Origin: Verrucomicrobiota bacterium
GTDB taxonomy: Bacteria > Verrucomicrobiota > Verrucomicrobiia > Chthoniobacterales > Terrimicrobiaceae
DNA: 64,000 bases
Assembly: GCA_017305195.1 (NCBI GenBank)
Contig: JAFKMU010000045.1
Coordinates: 1 to 64,000, forward strand
Direction of reading: 5' to 3'
The position numbers were made by a program, and so were the translations under genes. Of this stretch, positions 45,294-54,624 are shown in pieces; positions within the stretch are counted from its first letter, which is position 1; each line of letters begins with the position of its first letter. The notes beneath the pieces are model-generated. The model did not search any database. It saw only the letters and a program-made list of their open reading frames with translations, and was not told the DNA's origin.

Positions 45294-45929
45294 TTACTCG
45301 CGGCGACGACGCCAGATGACGACTGCTGCCGCCAACCCCATCCCTGCCAAGGCCAGCGTACCGGGTTCCGGCACCGCATTCACCTGGATGTTGTCGACAT
45401 CCATGGTGTCCACCACCGCCACCACTGTGGAAAAGCTGATACGGATCGAGGCATTGGCGACTCCATCCAGTTCTCCTCCAGTGAATGTGTGGGTGATCAC
45501 CTCATAGGAGGTCGATGGCTTCTGGAGATTGGACGATACCCACTGCGAGCCGTTCCAGTAGTCGACCGTAAAGGAATCCTCCAGCTGGAAACCGGGATTG
45601 CTCTTTACGGCGAAGGAGATCGCCGGATTCACCAGACCGGTGAAGTTCAGATTGGAAAGCGTGATGTGGCCGACCTCCACCACCGTCGCGAGATTGGTGA
45701 AATGGAGCGATTCCCCGATCGGGTAGCCCGCCACCAGATTCTTGTCACTGCCCGCACCCCAGCCGACATACTCGATACCCAGGCTAGCCACCACGACCGA
45801 CAAGCTGCCGGAAGTTCCCGCGCTCCGGTTCAACGTGGAGTTCATATCCCAATAACCCACCAGCGTGTCCGCCCGAACGGAGACGGAGGCGACAAACAAG
45901 ACAGCAGCAGCAAACAGCCCTTTAACCAT
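45294..45929 (-). CDS. PEP-CTERM secreted protein
   Basis: A 211-residue protein with a signal peptide (MVKGLFAAAVLFVASVSVRA), a beta-rich middle (DTLVGYWDMNSTLNRSAGTS) similar to LamG/sugar-binding repeats, and a C-terminal VPEPGTLALAGMGLAAAVVIWRRRRE. The VPEPG motif, hydrophobic helix and basic tail form an exosortase sorting signal, so the protein is anchored or exported through the PEP-CTERM/EpsH system. The ATG at 45929 is chosen because it opens the signal; the frame runs further upstream. Its start is about 70 bases from the palindrome at 45998. Confidence 0.88.
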   Translation of the reverse strand: MVKGLFAAAVLFVASVSVRADTLVGYWDMNSTLNRSAGTSGSLSVVVASLGIEYVGWGAGSDKNLVAGYPIGESLHFTNLATVVEVGHITLSNLNFTGLVNPAISFAVKSNPGFQLEDSFTVDYWNGSQWVSSNLQKPSTSYEVITHTFTGGELDGVANASIRISFSTVVAVVDTMDVDNIQVNAVPEPGTLALAGMGLAAAVVIWRRRRE

Positions 45930-45997
45930 AGGGCGGTCAATAAGACATCGATTTTCCAAAATGCAACTATTGAGACTGACCCCCGTGAGATGGAGAC

Positions 45998-46022
45998 TCA
46001 ATTTAGAATAATTCTTGATTGA
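45998..46022 (+). promoter_or_regulatory. Per/Fur-like palindrome upstream of the PerR-like gene
   Basis: TCAATTTAGAATAATTCTTGATTGA: around a central A the arms AGAAT/ATTCT pair perfectly and outer TCAAT/ATTGA pairs extend them to 10 of 12 positions. The core TTAGAATAATTCTTG resembles the Per box TTATAATNATTATAA. It lies 25 bases before the gene and within reach of the divergent PEP-CTERM promoter, so it may be an autoregulatory operator. Confidence 0.65.
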
Positions 46023-46047
46023 ATATAGGACCGTCGTAGGTTTTCCG

Positions 46048-46473
46048 ATGATGAAACCCGCTGGCAACGAGCGCTACGAGACGATCAGCCATAATGGCCA
46101 TCGCCTGACGCCCCAACGCCGGGAGGTCTATGATGTGCTCCTTTCCGAGCGCGACCACCCCACGGCGACGGAGGTCTTTCTGCGCGCAAAGTCCAGAATG
46201 CCAAGCATTTCCCTCGCGACGGTGTACAACTGCCTGGAGACGCTGGTTGATTGCGGCCTGGCAAAGCAGGTAAATGTCGAGCGGGAGGCTACCCGCTACT
46301 GCCCGAATGTGCAGGAACACGCGCATTTCGTCTGCGACCGCTGCAAGAAGGTTTTCGACGTCCCATTCGCGCTGGGAGAAAGGCGCGAGCAGATGTGGGA
46401 CTTGCCATCGGGCTTCACCGTGGAGCGCTGCGACGTCACGCTCCGGGGAATCTGTTCGAACTGTAACACCTGA
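46048..46473 (+). CDS. PerR/Fur-family regulator leading the suf operon
   Basis: A 141-residue Fur-family protein. Numbering from the ATG at 46048 coincides with B. subtilis PerR: His37 (RDHPTA), His91 and His93 (EHAHFVC), Asp104 (KVFDVP) and the zinc cysteines Cys96, Cys99, Cys136, Cys139. Position 85, Asp in PerR, is Cys (RYCPN). Winged-helix HRLTPQRREVYDVLL with SLATVYN as recognition region. Asp104 argues for PerR rather than Fur. It sits 9 bases ahead of sufC, suggesting that Fe-S assembly responds to iron or peroxide. An upstream palindrome may be its operator. Confidence 0.87.
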   Translation: MMKPAGNERYETISHNGHRLTPQRREVYDVLLSERDHPTATEVFLRAKSRMPSISLATVYNCLETLVDCGLAKQVNVEREATRYCPNVQEHAHFVCDRCKKVFDVPFALGERREQMWDLPSGFTVERCDVTLRGICSNCNT

Positions 46474-46482
46474 ATTTCAACT

Positions 46483-47238
46483 ATGAGCCTCGAAATCAAA
46501 GACCTGCACGCCAACATCGGCGACCGTGAAATCCTCAAGGGACTGAACCTCACCATTCCAAAGGGCGAAGTCCACGCCATCATGGGAAAGAACGGCTCAG
46601 GCAAAAGCACCCTGGCCAAGGTGATGGCAGGCCACCCCTCGTATGAAGTGACGAGCGGCGACGTGCTCCTCGATGGCGAGAGCCTCTTCGGTCTCGAGCC
46701 CGACCAGCGCGCCCGCGCCGGTCTGTTTCTTGCTTTCCAGTACCCGATGGAAATTCCCGGCGTGACCATCGCCAACTTCATCCGCGCTGCCCTGCAGGCC
46801 CGCCTGCCCGAGGGCGAGGAACTCGAGGCCGTCGAGTATTACAAGAGCCTCTACGCGCACATGGACGCGCTCAAGATGCCCCGCACCTTCACCTCCCGCT
46901 CGGTCAATGATGGCTTCTCCGGCGGTGAAAAGAAGCGCTGCGAAGTGCTCCAGCTCGCCATGCTCAAGCCCGCCTACGCCGTGCTCGATGAGACGGACAG
47001 CGGCCTCGACATCGACGCGCTCAAAATCGTGGCCGAGGGTGTGAACACGCTCCGCAGCCCCGACACCGGCTTCCTCGTCATCACCCACTACCAGCGCCTG
47101 CTCAACTACATCGTGCCCGACGTGGTGCACGTCATGGTGGACGGACGCATCGTTCGCAGCGGAGGCAAGGACCTCGCCCTCAAGCTGGAAGCCGAGGGGT
47201 ACGACTGGATCGAAAAGGAACTCCTCGCCACCGCCTAA
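46483..47238 (+). CDS. sufC: Fe-S cluster assembly ATPase SufC
   Basis: A 251-residue ABC-type ATPase: Walker [10 protein letters not shown] (35-43), signature [11 protein letters not shown], Walker [13 protein letters not shown]. It powers the SufBC2D scaffold on which nascent Fe-S clusters are built. Cytoplasmic, no membrane domain. The gene begins 9 bases after the PerR-like gene and is followed by sufB 30 bases later. Confidence 0.97.
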   Translation: MSLEIKDLHANIGDREILKGLNLTIPKGEVHAIMGKNGSGKSTLAKVMAGHPSYEVTSGDVLLDGESLFGLEPDQRARAGLFLAFQYPMEIPGVTIANFIRAALQARLPEGEELEAVEYYKSLYAHMDALKMPRTFTSRSVNDGFSGGEKKRCEVLQLAMLKPAYAVLDETDSGLDIDALKIVAEGVNTLRSPDTGFLVITHYQRLLNYIVPDVVHVMVDGRIVRSGGKDLALKLEAEGYDWIEKELLATA

Positions 47239-47268
47239 CTGTCAACCGCCTCTCCAAGGCCTCATACC

Positions 47269-48681
47269 ATGAGCACTGATACCAAACCGGACATCGCCAT
47301 CGACCGCTCGGTCGGTGATTTCAGCTACGATGTCAATTACGAGTTCGATGCGGGCACCGGCCTGTCCGACAAGACGATCGACTACATCGCGGACGTCAAA
47401 AACGACCCGGACTGGATTCGCGAGTTCCGGCACGAGGCCTACCGCAAGTTCCTCGAGAAGCCGATGCCGACCAACTGGGCGAGCAAGGATCTCGACAACA
47501 TCGTTTTCAACAACATCCGCTACTACCTCTCGCAGGGCACCCAGCCAAAGCGCTCGTGGGACGATGTGCCGGATGAGATGAAGCAGACCTTTGAGCGGCT
47601 CGGCATCCCGGAGCAGGAGCGGAAGTTCCTCGCGGGCGTCGAGGCGCAGTTCGACAGCGAGGCGGCTTACTCGAACATCAAGGCCGCCGTGGGCGAGCAG
47701 GGCGTGATCTTCGTCGGTTCGACCGACGGCCTGCACAAACACCCGGAGATTTTCCGCAAGTGGTTCGGCAAGGTCATCCCGACCGGCGACAACAAGTTCA
47801 GCGCGCTCAACAGCGCGGTTTTCTCGGGTGGCTCGTTCATCTACGTCCCGCCAGGCGTGAAGGTGAAGCACCCGCTGCAGGCTTACTTCCGCATCAACGC
47901 GGAGAGCTTCGGCCAGTTTGAGCGCACGCTCATCATCGCCGACGAGGGCAGCGAGGTCATGTACATGGAAGGCTGCACCGCGCCGAAGTTTGAAACCTCC
48001 ACGCTGCACAGCGCGGTCGTCGAGCTCGTCGCCATGAAGGGGGCCAAGATCCAGTACGTGACCGTGCAGAACTGGAGCCCGAACGTCTTCAACCTCGTGA
48101 CCAAGCGCGGTCTCGCCCACGAAGAGGCCGAGATCAAGTGGATCGATTGCAACATCGGCTCCCGCCTCACGATGAAATACCCCGGCGTGGTGATGAAGGG
48201 CCGCAAGGCGCGCGGCGAGGTCATCTCGATCGCGCTCGCCAGCGATGGCCAGCACCAGGATACCGGCGCCAAGATGATTCACGCCGCCGACGAGACCACG
48301 AGCAACATCGTGTCCAAGTCGATCAGCGTCGGCACCGGCCGCTCGACCTATCGCGGCCTCGTTCACGTGCCGAAGCACCTCAAGGGCTGCAAGAACAACA
48401 CCGAGTGCGACGCGCTCCTCATCAACTCGCACAGCCGCACGGATACCTATCCGTCGATCACCGTGCGCGGCCAGGGCAACTCCTGCCAGCACGAGGCCAG
48501 CGTGAGCCAGATCAGCGAAGAGCAGATTTTCTATATGCAGCAGCGCGGTATCTCCGAGGGCGCGGCCATGAGCCTCGCTGTGAACGGATTCGTCAACGAC
48601 CTCGTGCAGCAGTTCCCGATGGAATACTCGGTCGAGCTGAAGCGTTTGATCGACCTGGAGATGGAGGGATCGGTAGGATGA
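47269..48681 (+). CDS. sufB: Fe-S cluster scaffold protein SufB
   Basis: A 470-residue SufB. Diagnostic blocks: [20 protein letters not shown] near the start, [20 protein letters not shown], the invariant [13 protein letters not shown] and [11 protein letters not shown], and the final [12 protein letters not shown]. The conserved cysteine in NTECDALL is the likely cluster/persulfide acceptor. Length agrees with the family (about 470-480). Its stop overlaps the sufD start (ATGA). Confidence 0.97.
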   Translation: MSTDTKPDIAIDRSVGDFSYDVNYEFDAGTGLSDKTIDYIADVKNDPDWIREFRHEAYRKFLEKPMPTNWASKDLDNIVFNNIRYYLSQGTQPKRSWDDVPDEMKQTFERLGIPEQERKFLAGVEAQFDSEAAYSNIKAAVGEQGVIFVGSTDGLHKHPEIFRKWFGKVIPTGDNKFSALNSAVFSGGSFIYVPPGVKVKHPLQAYFRINAESFGQFERTLIIADEGSEVMYMEGCTAPKFETSTLHSAVVELVAMKGAKIQYVTVQNWSPNVFNLVTKRGLAHEEAEIKWIDCNIGSRLTMKYPGVVMKGRKARGEVISIALASDGQHQDTGAKMIHAADETTSNIVSKSISVGTGRSTYRGLVHVPKHLKGCKNNTECDALLINSHSRTDTYPSITVRGQGNSCQHEASVSQISEEQIFYMQQRGISEGAAMSLAVNGFVNDLVQQFPMEYSVELKRLIDLEMEGSVG

Positions 48682-49952
48682 GTGCGACCTTGGACGACAA
48701 TACGATCGAAACAACCACGCCAGCGTGGCTGGCCGAGCTTCAGACTGCGGCGCTGAAGGACTACGAGACAACGCCCGCGCCCACCCGCCGCGACGAGGCC
48801 TGGCGCTACTCCGACCTCTCCGCGCTCAAACTCGACACCTTTGTCGAGGCGAAGCCAGTGGAAAGCGAAGGCCGCCTGATCAACTCCTCGCGCGGCCTCG
48901 ACCAGACCGCGGCGAAGCTGGTCTTTGGCAACAACGCCCTGCTGCACGCCGACACCGCCAGCCTCCCGGCCGGAGTGGTCGTCGCCCCGCTCGATGTCGC
49001 CGCCCGCGATCATGCGGAAATCTTCCGCCGCTACTTCATGGCCCAGCCCGTCGAGCTCGGCTCCCACAAGTACGCCGCCCTGCACAAGGCGCGCGTCACC
49101 GGGGGCACGTTCATCCACGTGCCGGCCAATGTCGAGGTGACCCTGCCCATCGAGGTCTTCCATTGGGTCGAGGGCGAGAATGCCTCGGTATTCCCTCATA
49201 CCCTCATCATCTGCGGTGAAAACAGCAAGGTGACCGTGCTGGATTACTTCCAGAGTTCCGACAACCAGCGGGCCTTTGCCTGCGGGGTCAATGATCTGCA
49301 CCTCGAGCGCGGAGCGAAGCTCAACTACGTGGCGGTCCAGAACTGGTCGCCCACCTCGCTCGCCTTTCACATCAACTCGACCATCGTCGCCCGCGACGCC
49401 ACGAGCTCGGCGCTCAGCCTGAACTTCGGCGGCGGCTTCGTGCGCGGGGAATCGCTCAGTCGTCTCGACGGCGAGGGTTCCCGCAGCGAGATGCTCTCGA
49501 TCAACCCGCTCGACGGCGCCCGCATCGTCGACCAGCGCACCTTGCAGGATCATGCCTCTCCCGGCGCGTCGAGCGACCTGCTGTATCTCAACTCTCTCGA
49601 CGGCACCTCCCGGTCGATCTTCGCCGGACTCATCAAGGTCGAGGAGGGAGCGCATCGCACCGACGCCTACCAGAAGGTCCGCAACCTCATGCTCAGCAAC
49701 GACGCCGAGGCCAACTCCATGCCCGGCCTGGAAATCCTGGCCGACGACGTGCGCTGCACCCACGGCGCGACCTCGGGCGAGATCAACGAGGACGAGCTTT
49801 TCTACATGCAGGCCCGCGGCATCCGCAAAGAGGACGGCCGCCGCCTCATCGTGAACGGCTTCTTCCAGTCGCTCCTCGAGCGCGTGGAATCCGCCCCGCT
49901 GCGCGAGTACCTGGGCATCAAAGTCACGGAACGCCTCGGGCTGCCCGTTTAA
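48678..49952 (+). CDS. sufD: Fe-S cluster assembly protein SufD
   Basis: A 424-residue paralogue of SufB. The ATG at 48678 overlaps the sufB stop. [18 protein letters not shown] (the typical RxExWRYT-like opening) and the late block [26 protein letters not shown] are diagnostic, including the conserved cysteine and histidine. SufD partners SufB and SufC. No sufS or sufE/U follows; the operon closes at the terminator 23 bases later, so the cysteine desulfurase must be elsewhere. Confidence 0.97.
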   Translation: MSATLDDNTIETTTPAWLAELQTAALKDYETTPAPTRRDEAWRYSDLSALKLDTFVEAKPVESEGRLINSSRGLDQTAAKLVFGNNALLHADTASLPAGVVVAPLDVAARDHAEIFRRYFMAQPVELGSHKYAALHKARVTGGTFIHVPANVEVTLPIEVFHWVEGENASVFPHTLIICGENSKVTVLDYFQSSDNQRAFACGVNDLHLERGAKLNYVAVQNWSPTSLAFHINSTIVARDATSSALSLNFGGGFVRGESLSRLDGEGSRSEMLSINPLDGARIVDQRTLQDHASPGASSDLLYLNSLDGTSRSIFAGLIKVEEGAHRTDAYQKVRNLMLSNDAEANSMPGLEILADDVRCTHGATSGEINEDELFYMQARGIRKEDGRRLIVNGFFQSLLERVESAPLREYLGIKVTERLGLPV

Positions 49953-49974
49953 ACAAGCGATACCTCTCGCGCCA

Positions 49975-50004
49975 AAGGCCGGTGGAAACACCGGCCTTTT
50001 TTTG
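49975..50004 (+). terminator. Intrinsic terminator of the suf operon
   Basis: AAAGGCCGGTG and CACCGGCCTTT around a GAAA loop, then a run of T. It lies just before the stop of the convergent gene and may serve both strands. Confidence 0.92.
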
Positions 50005-50007
50005 TGG

Positions 50008-50319
50008 TCAGTGCAGGAGCCTCGGCGGAAAGGCCAATGCCCAATAAACCCACACACAGGGGACCAGAACGAGCGACGAAAATACCAGCATGTAGCTCCA
50101 CCGCCGGGGACGAATCTGGAAGACCAGCCCAGCCACCAACGCCCACAGCGACGCCCCGCCAGTTACCGCCACCCAGAGATATTCTCTCGCGGTGTGCGGC
50201 GGGAATTGCGCCACGATCAGGAGCATCCCGATCAGCGCGGGCAGGGAAAGCACCAAGGCCGTGGCGGAAACAATCAAACCGCCCAGCCGAAAAACCGCAG
50301 ACTCCGCCCCGGGTTTCAT
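50008..50319 (-). CDS. Small membrane protein (103 aa), unknown
   Basis: Three hydrophobic segments (about residues 14-38, 45-65 and 75-98) and short polar loops: GGLIVSATALVLSLPALIG, WVAVTGGASLWALVAGLVF, SYMLVFSSLVLVPCVWVYW. No family recognised. Start is an ATG at 50319. Converges on the suf terminator. Confidence 0.65.
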   Translation of the reverse strand: MKPGAESAVFRLGGLIVSATALVLSLPALIGMLLIVAQFPPHTAREYLWVAVTGGASLWALVAGLVFQIRPRRWSYMLVFSSLVLVPCVWVYWALAFPPRLLH

Positions 50320-50368
50320 GAAATTCCCAGCCAGGAATGACGGCGGAAAATGAGCCGTCAGCGAAAAA

Positions 50369-50611
50369 CTACCCCGCCTTGCGGGGCGATTTCACCGCAG
50401 CAGCAGCGGCGGCAGCCTGAGCGGCTTTGCGGCGGGCGCGGGCGGCGATCACTCGGGCGATCACCTTTTCGCGATTGGCCTGGTAGGCCTCGCGTTTGCG
50501 GGCCTTTTCGGCTTCGCGAAATTCCTCGTCGGTCGCATAACGATTCCGCATGTATTCGCGGTAATAGTTGCGATGGTACTCGGCTTGTTTCTCGGGGTCG
50601 GCGTAAGGCAC
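50369..50611 (-). CDS. Small basic helical protein (80 aa)
   Basis: A GTG at 50611 gives VPYADPEKQAEYHRNYYREY; the PYADPEKQ-x-EY opening is common in short basic proteins found near phage or HNH-nuclease genes. The middle is a long basic helix (DEEFREAEKARKREAYQANREK), the tail an alanine-rich helix ending KSPRKAG. A longer frame exists upstream with TTG starts. Nucleic-acid binding is plausible; function unknown. Confidence 0.65.
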   Translation of the reverse strand: MPYADPEKQAEYHRNYYREYMRNRYATDEEFREAEKARKREAYQANREKVIARVIAARARRKAAQAAAAAAAVKSPRKAG

Positions 50612-50660
50612 GTGCCTCAAAATGCCTTGAAAGATTTTGGCACTCAAGCGCAAAGGCTCG

Positions 50661-53153
50661 TCACCGCGGTTTCGCCGCCTCCCTTTCGCACTCCTGCACC
50701 GCCGCCTCGATCCACCATCTTTCAGTTTCCGACTTCGCCTCGCGGGATTTCAAAACCTTCATCGATTCAGCCGGTTTCCGGATCAATGCCTGCACCGCCT
50801 CAGCCCGGGCGGAATCCGGCCCCGCAGCCAGCACATCGGCAAACCGGGCCAGTTGTGCAGCCATCGGCGTGGACACCTGACATTCCAGATGAACCGGGCC
50901 GAGCACGTCCAGTTCCGGTGTGACGAACCGGACCTCGATCTCATGCCGTCCCTCGAATAAATATCCGATCGCCCGAGTCCCGGGCTTCACCGTCTGCCAC
51001 GGCCCGTGATCGAGGCTGTACTCGATCTGGTCGCCGGTCGCCGCCTCCAGTGTGGCCAATCCCAAGGCATCCACCTTCACGGCAGCCTTGGGCACATCAT
51101 GTTTCCGCGCCGGAATCATCACCCTGTCCAGAGAGCCCGTCTTGATCCAGGTATTCCCGGCACGATCCGTCCGCACCTCGCTAATGGATGGGCTGGCGAG
51201 GAAGGGATGCATCTTTCCATCTTCAAAAACCGGGGCGATCCGCCCATTGTGAAATACGAACAACCGACCGCTGCCCGCCACCCAGGTGCGCCCCTGGTTG
51301 TCCACGGCCACGGATGGCGACCGCAGCTTGTATGCACTGAACCCATCGGGCAGCTCGGCCCGCTCGACATGCGATTGATTCCCCGTCCACCGGTCGGGGA
51401 TGCCTTCCCGTTTTGCCTCGCTCTTCCATTGCTTTCCATCCACCAGGCGCCAGGTATTGGGCGATTTCAAGGTATTCACGCAAAGATCGCCTTCCGGGGA
51501 AAAGAAAGGCGTGCTCACCCGATCACCGGAGGCCGGGCCGATGATCTCCTCCAGCTTCCATGATCGCCACTCGGAGCCATTCCAGTATCGCAGCAACCAG
51601 TTCGGCGTACGGTAGGCCATCTGCCCGCGCGGGCCGAGAATCGGGCGCTTCCATTCGCGGGCTTTCGCAAAACCGTCCAGATCCTCGTGATACTTCACCA
51701 ACGCATCATCAAAGCGGGGAAAGGTTTCCCAGGTTTTGAGATCGGGTGAGAGGATCGCGATCGGCCGGTTCAAGTCGGAGGAATCCGGAAAAACCCAGAT
51801 TCGCCCCCGGGCATCGATCTCGATATCGTACCGCCAGCGCAGGGGCAGGCTTTCCGGTCGCGCGATCTCGATCCACTCGCGCCCGGTCCAGGCATTCACC
51901 GTCAGAGAATCATCGAGGATCGTAAACACCCGATCGTTTACATCGACCGCCCAGCCGCTACGCGGGGAAATCATCGACGCGTCCACTGTCGGCTTGGGCA
52001 AAAGATAGTCCTCCAGGTTCGCCACCATGCCGCACCCGGCACGACTATCCCAAGGAGTGGCGAAGAAACGACTTCCCTTGATCGGCACGACCGACCGGGT
52101 GGACCCCAGCAGCCAGCCATTGTGCCAATCGAGCAATTTCCCATTGTTGCTGCCGTCCGGAAGAAAGAGCAAACCATCGCGCGCTGCGAAAACCAGCCCG
52201 CCATGCAGCCTCATGTAGTAAGGCTCTTCAGGATTCGAGGTATTGAAGGCCACGTGCGGAGGCAATACTCGCCGGACCCACTTGCCAGCGCGCAGTTCCC
52301 AGAGTTCGGGCTCGGCAGGAGATCCTCCGAAAAGCACCCAGTTTTTGCCGTTGGGAATGATGGTGTAGAGAAAACGAAAATCCTTCTCTCCCGGCGGCGG
52401 CACCTTCTCAGCCTGGAGCGTATCGAGCGAGAAAACGAACACCCCCTTCCGCGCAACAAACCAGAGGGAATCGCGATCCCGGGCCTGCACATCCATGAGG
52501 GCCAGCCCCTTCATGGCCTCGACATCGCTAAGCGGGCTCAAAGTCTCGCCCTCCACACGCACTGGCAGGTCGATGCCCGCGTAGTTGTCTGCCGTATTGC
52601 GGGTCCAGAGCCAGCGAGTACCTCGGCCATCTTCCAGAAAACCGACGTCATTCCAATTGGAACCCCGGTTCGCCCGGCGAAAAGGGGTCAGGTCATAGCT
52701 CACCACTCGTGAATCTGGCATTGATACGCGTAAAACCTTGGGGATTTCGCCGGTCAGCCAGATGCCGCCGTCGGAATCCTCAGTCATCCCCAGGTGGTCC
52801 CAGGATTTATTCTCCCAATCGAAGGGAATGGATTGCTCGGCTTTTGCTCCCTTCAAAACCGTGAGAATCCACTTTCCGTCGCTGACGCTCCAGACCACTG
52901 CCACGCGACCGTCTTTCAGAGAGATGATCTTGCGCGGCGAGACGGAAGATTTCGGCAGGGGAACGGGAAACATGCGCCATTTGCCGTCGGCGAAAATCCC
53001 TAGCTGCGCCTGCAGGTTTCTCCCGAAGGCAACGAGATTGCCATCTCCATTGACCGCGGCCCCATCGACCCAAAAATCCGGCTGCGTCTCAGGCTCGGCC
53101 GCACCGCAAATACCAGCCAGCAGCAAGACTCCCAAAAACGCCCGCAACGTCAT
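50661..53153 (-). CDS. Large secreted beta-propeller-like protein (830 aa)
   Basis: The ATG at 53153 shares a base with the stop of the upstream gene (TGATG) and opens a signal peptide (MTLRAFLGVLLLAGICGAA). The mature protein has many short strands repeating the theme DGxIWLTG / RGRIWVFPDSS / QGRTWVAGSG / AGNTWIKTG, as in two-component-regulator propeller repeats (Reg_prop), followed by a C-terminal Ig-like part (IEYSLDHGPWQTVKPG) and a helical tail. No kinase or DNA-binding domain is attached, so it is a free sensor-like or binding protein. Probably co-expressed with the two upstream DUF4139-type genes. Confidence 0.8.
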   Translation of the reverse strand: MTLRAFLGVLLLAGICGAAEPETQPDFWVDGAAVNGDGNLVAFGRNLQAQLGIFADGKWRMFPVPLPKSSVSPRKIISLKDGRVAVVWSVSDGKWILTVLKGAKAEQSIPFDWENKSWDHLGMTEDSDGGIWLTGEIPKVLRVSMPDSRVVSYDLTPFRRANRGSNWNDVGFLEDGRGTRWLWTRNTADNYAGIDLPVRVEGETLSPLSDVEAMKGLALMDVQARDRDSLWFVARKGVFVFSLDTLQAEKVPPPGEKDFRFLYTIIPNGKNWVLFGGSPAEPELWELRAGKWVRRVLPPHVAFNTSNPEEPYYMRLHGGLVFAARDGLLFLPDGSNNGKLLDWHNGWLLGSTRSVVPIKGSRFFATPWDSRAGCGMVANLEDYLLPKPTVDASMISPRSGWAVDVNDRVFTILDDSLTVNAWTGREWIEIARPESLPLRWRYDIEIDARGRIWVFPDSSDLNRPIAILSPDLKTWETFPRFDDALVKYHEDLDGFAKAREWKRPILGPRGQMAYRTPNWLLRYWNGSEWRSWKLEEIIGPASGDRVSTPFFSPEGDLCVNTLKSPNTWRLVDGKQWKSEAKREGIPDRWTGNQSHVERAELPDGFSAYKLRSPSVAVDNQGRTWVAGSGRLFVFHNGRIAPVFEDGKMHPFLASPSISEVRTDRAGNTWIKTGSLDRVMIPARKHDVPKAAVKVDALGLATLEAATGDQIEYSLDHGPWQTVKPGTRAIGYLFEGRHEIEVRFVTPELDVLGPVHLECQVSTPMAAQLARFADVLAAGPDSARAEAVQALIRKPAESMKVLKSREAKSETERWWIEAAVQECEREAAKPR

Positions 53154-54619
53154 CACCACGAGTAGTGAACGGTGTAGGTGATTTTGCGTTCCTCGTCGGG
53201 CTTGAGCTCCACGAGAAACTCGATCTGGTCGGAAGTGAGCTTTTTGAACGGCATGCTTTTGTCCGTGATGTCCCAGGTCATCCAGCGCAGGAGATGCTCG
53301 ACCACGCGAATCGTCGCAGGCTCGGTCTTGCGACTACGCAGAGTGATTTCAAAGCTCTCGTCCGCCCAGTTATTGGAGCTGTCGACCTTGAAATTTGTCC
53401 GTTTGCGCTCGCCGACAAGATCGAAGGCGTCGCCGGTATAAATGCGCACCGTCTCGTCCTTCGGCGTGTGGTCGATCTGATTCTCGCCCGTGAATTCCAG
53501 TTGTTTCCCGTCCGCGCGATAGAACCGCACACGACCCTTGGGCAAGGGAATACCGAGGCCGTTCTCCTTGGTGTTCTTGAACTCCCGCATCACGGAGACC
53601 GTCTTCGTGCTGTCGGAGCCGAACTCCTCATTCTGCCGCAGGGAGCTGCGATCGTAGCCGCGCCAGCGATTCCAGTCGATCACCGCACCGTCGTAAACAT
53701 AGATCACCTCGCTCTTCACCCCGGAGGCTCGAATGAACTCCACCTGCTTCGTCTCGCGGTCATGCAGGGTCACCGCCCGCTCCAGCGTGTAGAGATGATA
53801 CTCGTCGAAGGCCTTTTCGGTAACTTGTGCATCGCTGCGGAGTCTTGTGACAACACCCGAGACCGCAAACAACTGAGCTTGCGGCTCATCCGGAGTAAGT
53901 TTGCTCACATTCCCGGCCATGAGCTTGATCTTTGCATCGGTGAAATCGCGGCCCGTCTGGTTGTCCATCGTCACCCAGCCCACGATGTCGAGGTCGTTCC
54001 CTTTTTCCGGTGCGACCACATTGTAACTGGCCTCCCAGGTCATGCCGCGTGTGATGTAGCCCAGCTCGGCCTCCGTCTTCAGCGGCTTCGCGGTGTTGAT
54101 GACCCACGACAAGCGCGGCTTGAGGATGGTGTCATCCCCGAGTGAAGGGAAGATTGGCTGGCCGGGGAGACCAAACTGGATTTTCCCCTCGACCTCGATG
54201 ATGGGGCCCGCGACCGACACGGCATTGCGGCCGGGCTGGCTCGGCGGCTGATAACCGGAGCGGATGATTTTTCCCCGCACGACGCGATCCGGCTTCACCT
54301 GCTGCGGGATGGAAAAGTCAATTTCCTTCCCTTCGAACAGCGAAAGCAGCAGCCCCTGGCTCAGCGGGTCATTGCGGTAACTCTGCTCCAAAATCTGGAG
54401 CGGGTTTCCGGCCGGATCGCGCAAGATCACGGAATCCGGCTCCACCTGCATCGTCGCTCCGTCGAAAACCACCTGATTCTCACCCTGTTTCAGATCGAGC
54501 GCGATCTGGTCGCGCACCACGGCAAAGTTCTGGTTGTAAATCGTCAGGGCGGGCTGAGCGCATATGGCTGCGGTCATCGACGCGCACCAGCCTGCAAGCA
54601 AAAGCATGGGGGATTTCAT
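53153..54619 (-). CDS. DUF4139-type secreted protein, copy 2
   Basis: A 488-residue protein with a signal peptide (to about residue 21, AICAQ) and two beta-rich regions: N-terminal LTIYNQNFAVVRDQIALDL and C-terminal block with GMTWEASYNVV, GWVTMDNQTGRDF and the closing RKITYTVHYSW. GMTWxA-Y and NQTGxDF are marks of DUF4139/mucoidy-inhibitor-like proteins, usually found on the cell surface, function unknown. Nearly a copy of the gene at 54625-56142, 5 bases upstream; differences cluster in two loops (around residues 120-140 and 255-285). Confidence 0.85.
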   Translation of the reverse strand: MKSPMLLLAGWCASMTAAICAQPALTIYNQNFAVVRDQIALDLKQGENQVVFDGATMQVEPDSVILRDPAGNPLQILEQSYRNDPLSQGLLLSLFEGKEIDFSIPQQVKPDRVVRGKIIRSGYQPPSQPGRNAVSVAGPIIEVEGKIQFGLPGQPIFPSLGDDTILKPRLSWVINTAKPLKTEAELGYITRGMTWEASYNVVAPEKGNDLDIVGWVTMDNQTGRDFTDAKIKLMAGNVSKLTPDEPQAQLFAVSGVVTRLRSDAQVTEKAFDEYHLYTLERAVTLHDRETKQVEFIRASGVKSEVIYVYDGAVIDWNRWRGYDRSSLRQNEEFGSDSTKTVSVMREFKNTKENGLGIPLPKGRVRFYRADGKQLEFTGENQIDHTPKDETVRIYTGDAFDLVGERKRTNFKVDSSNNWADESFEITLRSRKTEPATIRVVEHLLRWMTWDITDKSMPFKKLTSDQIEFLVELKPDEERKITYTVHYSW

Positions 54620-54624
54620 AAGGA

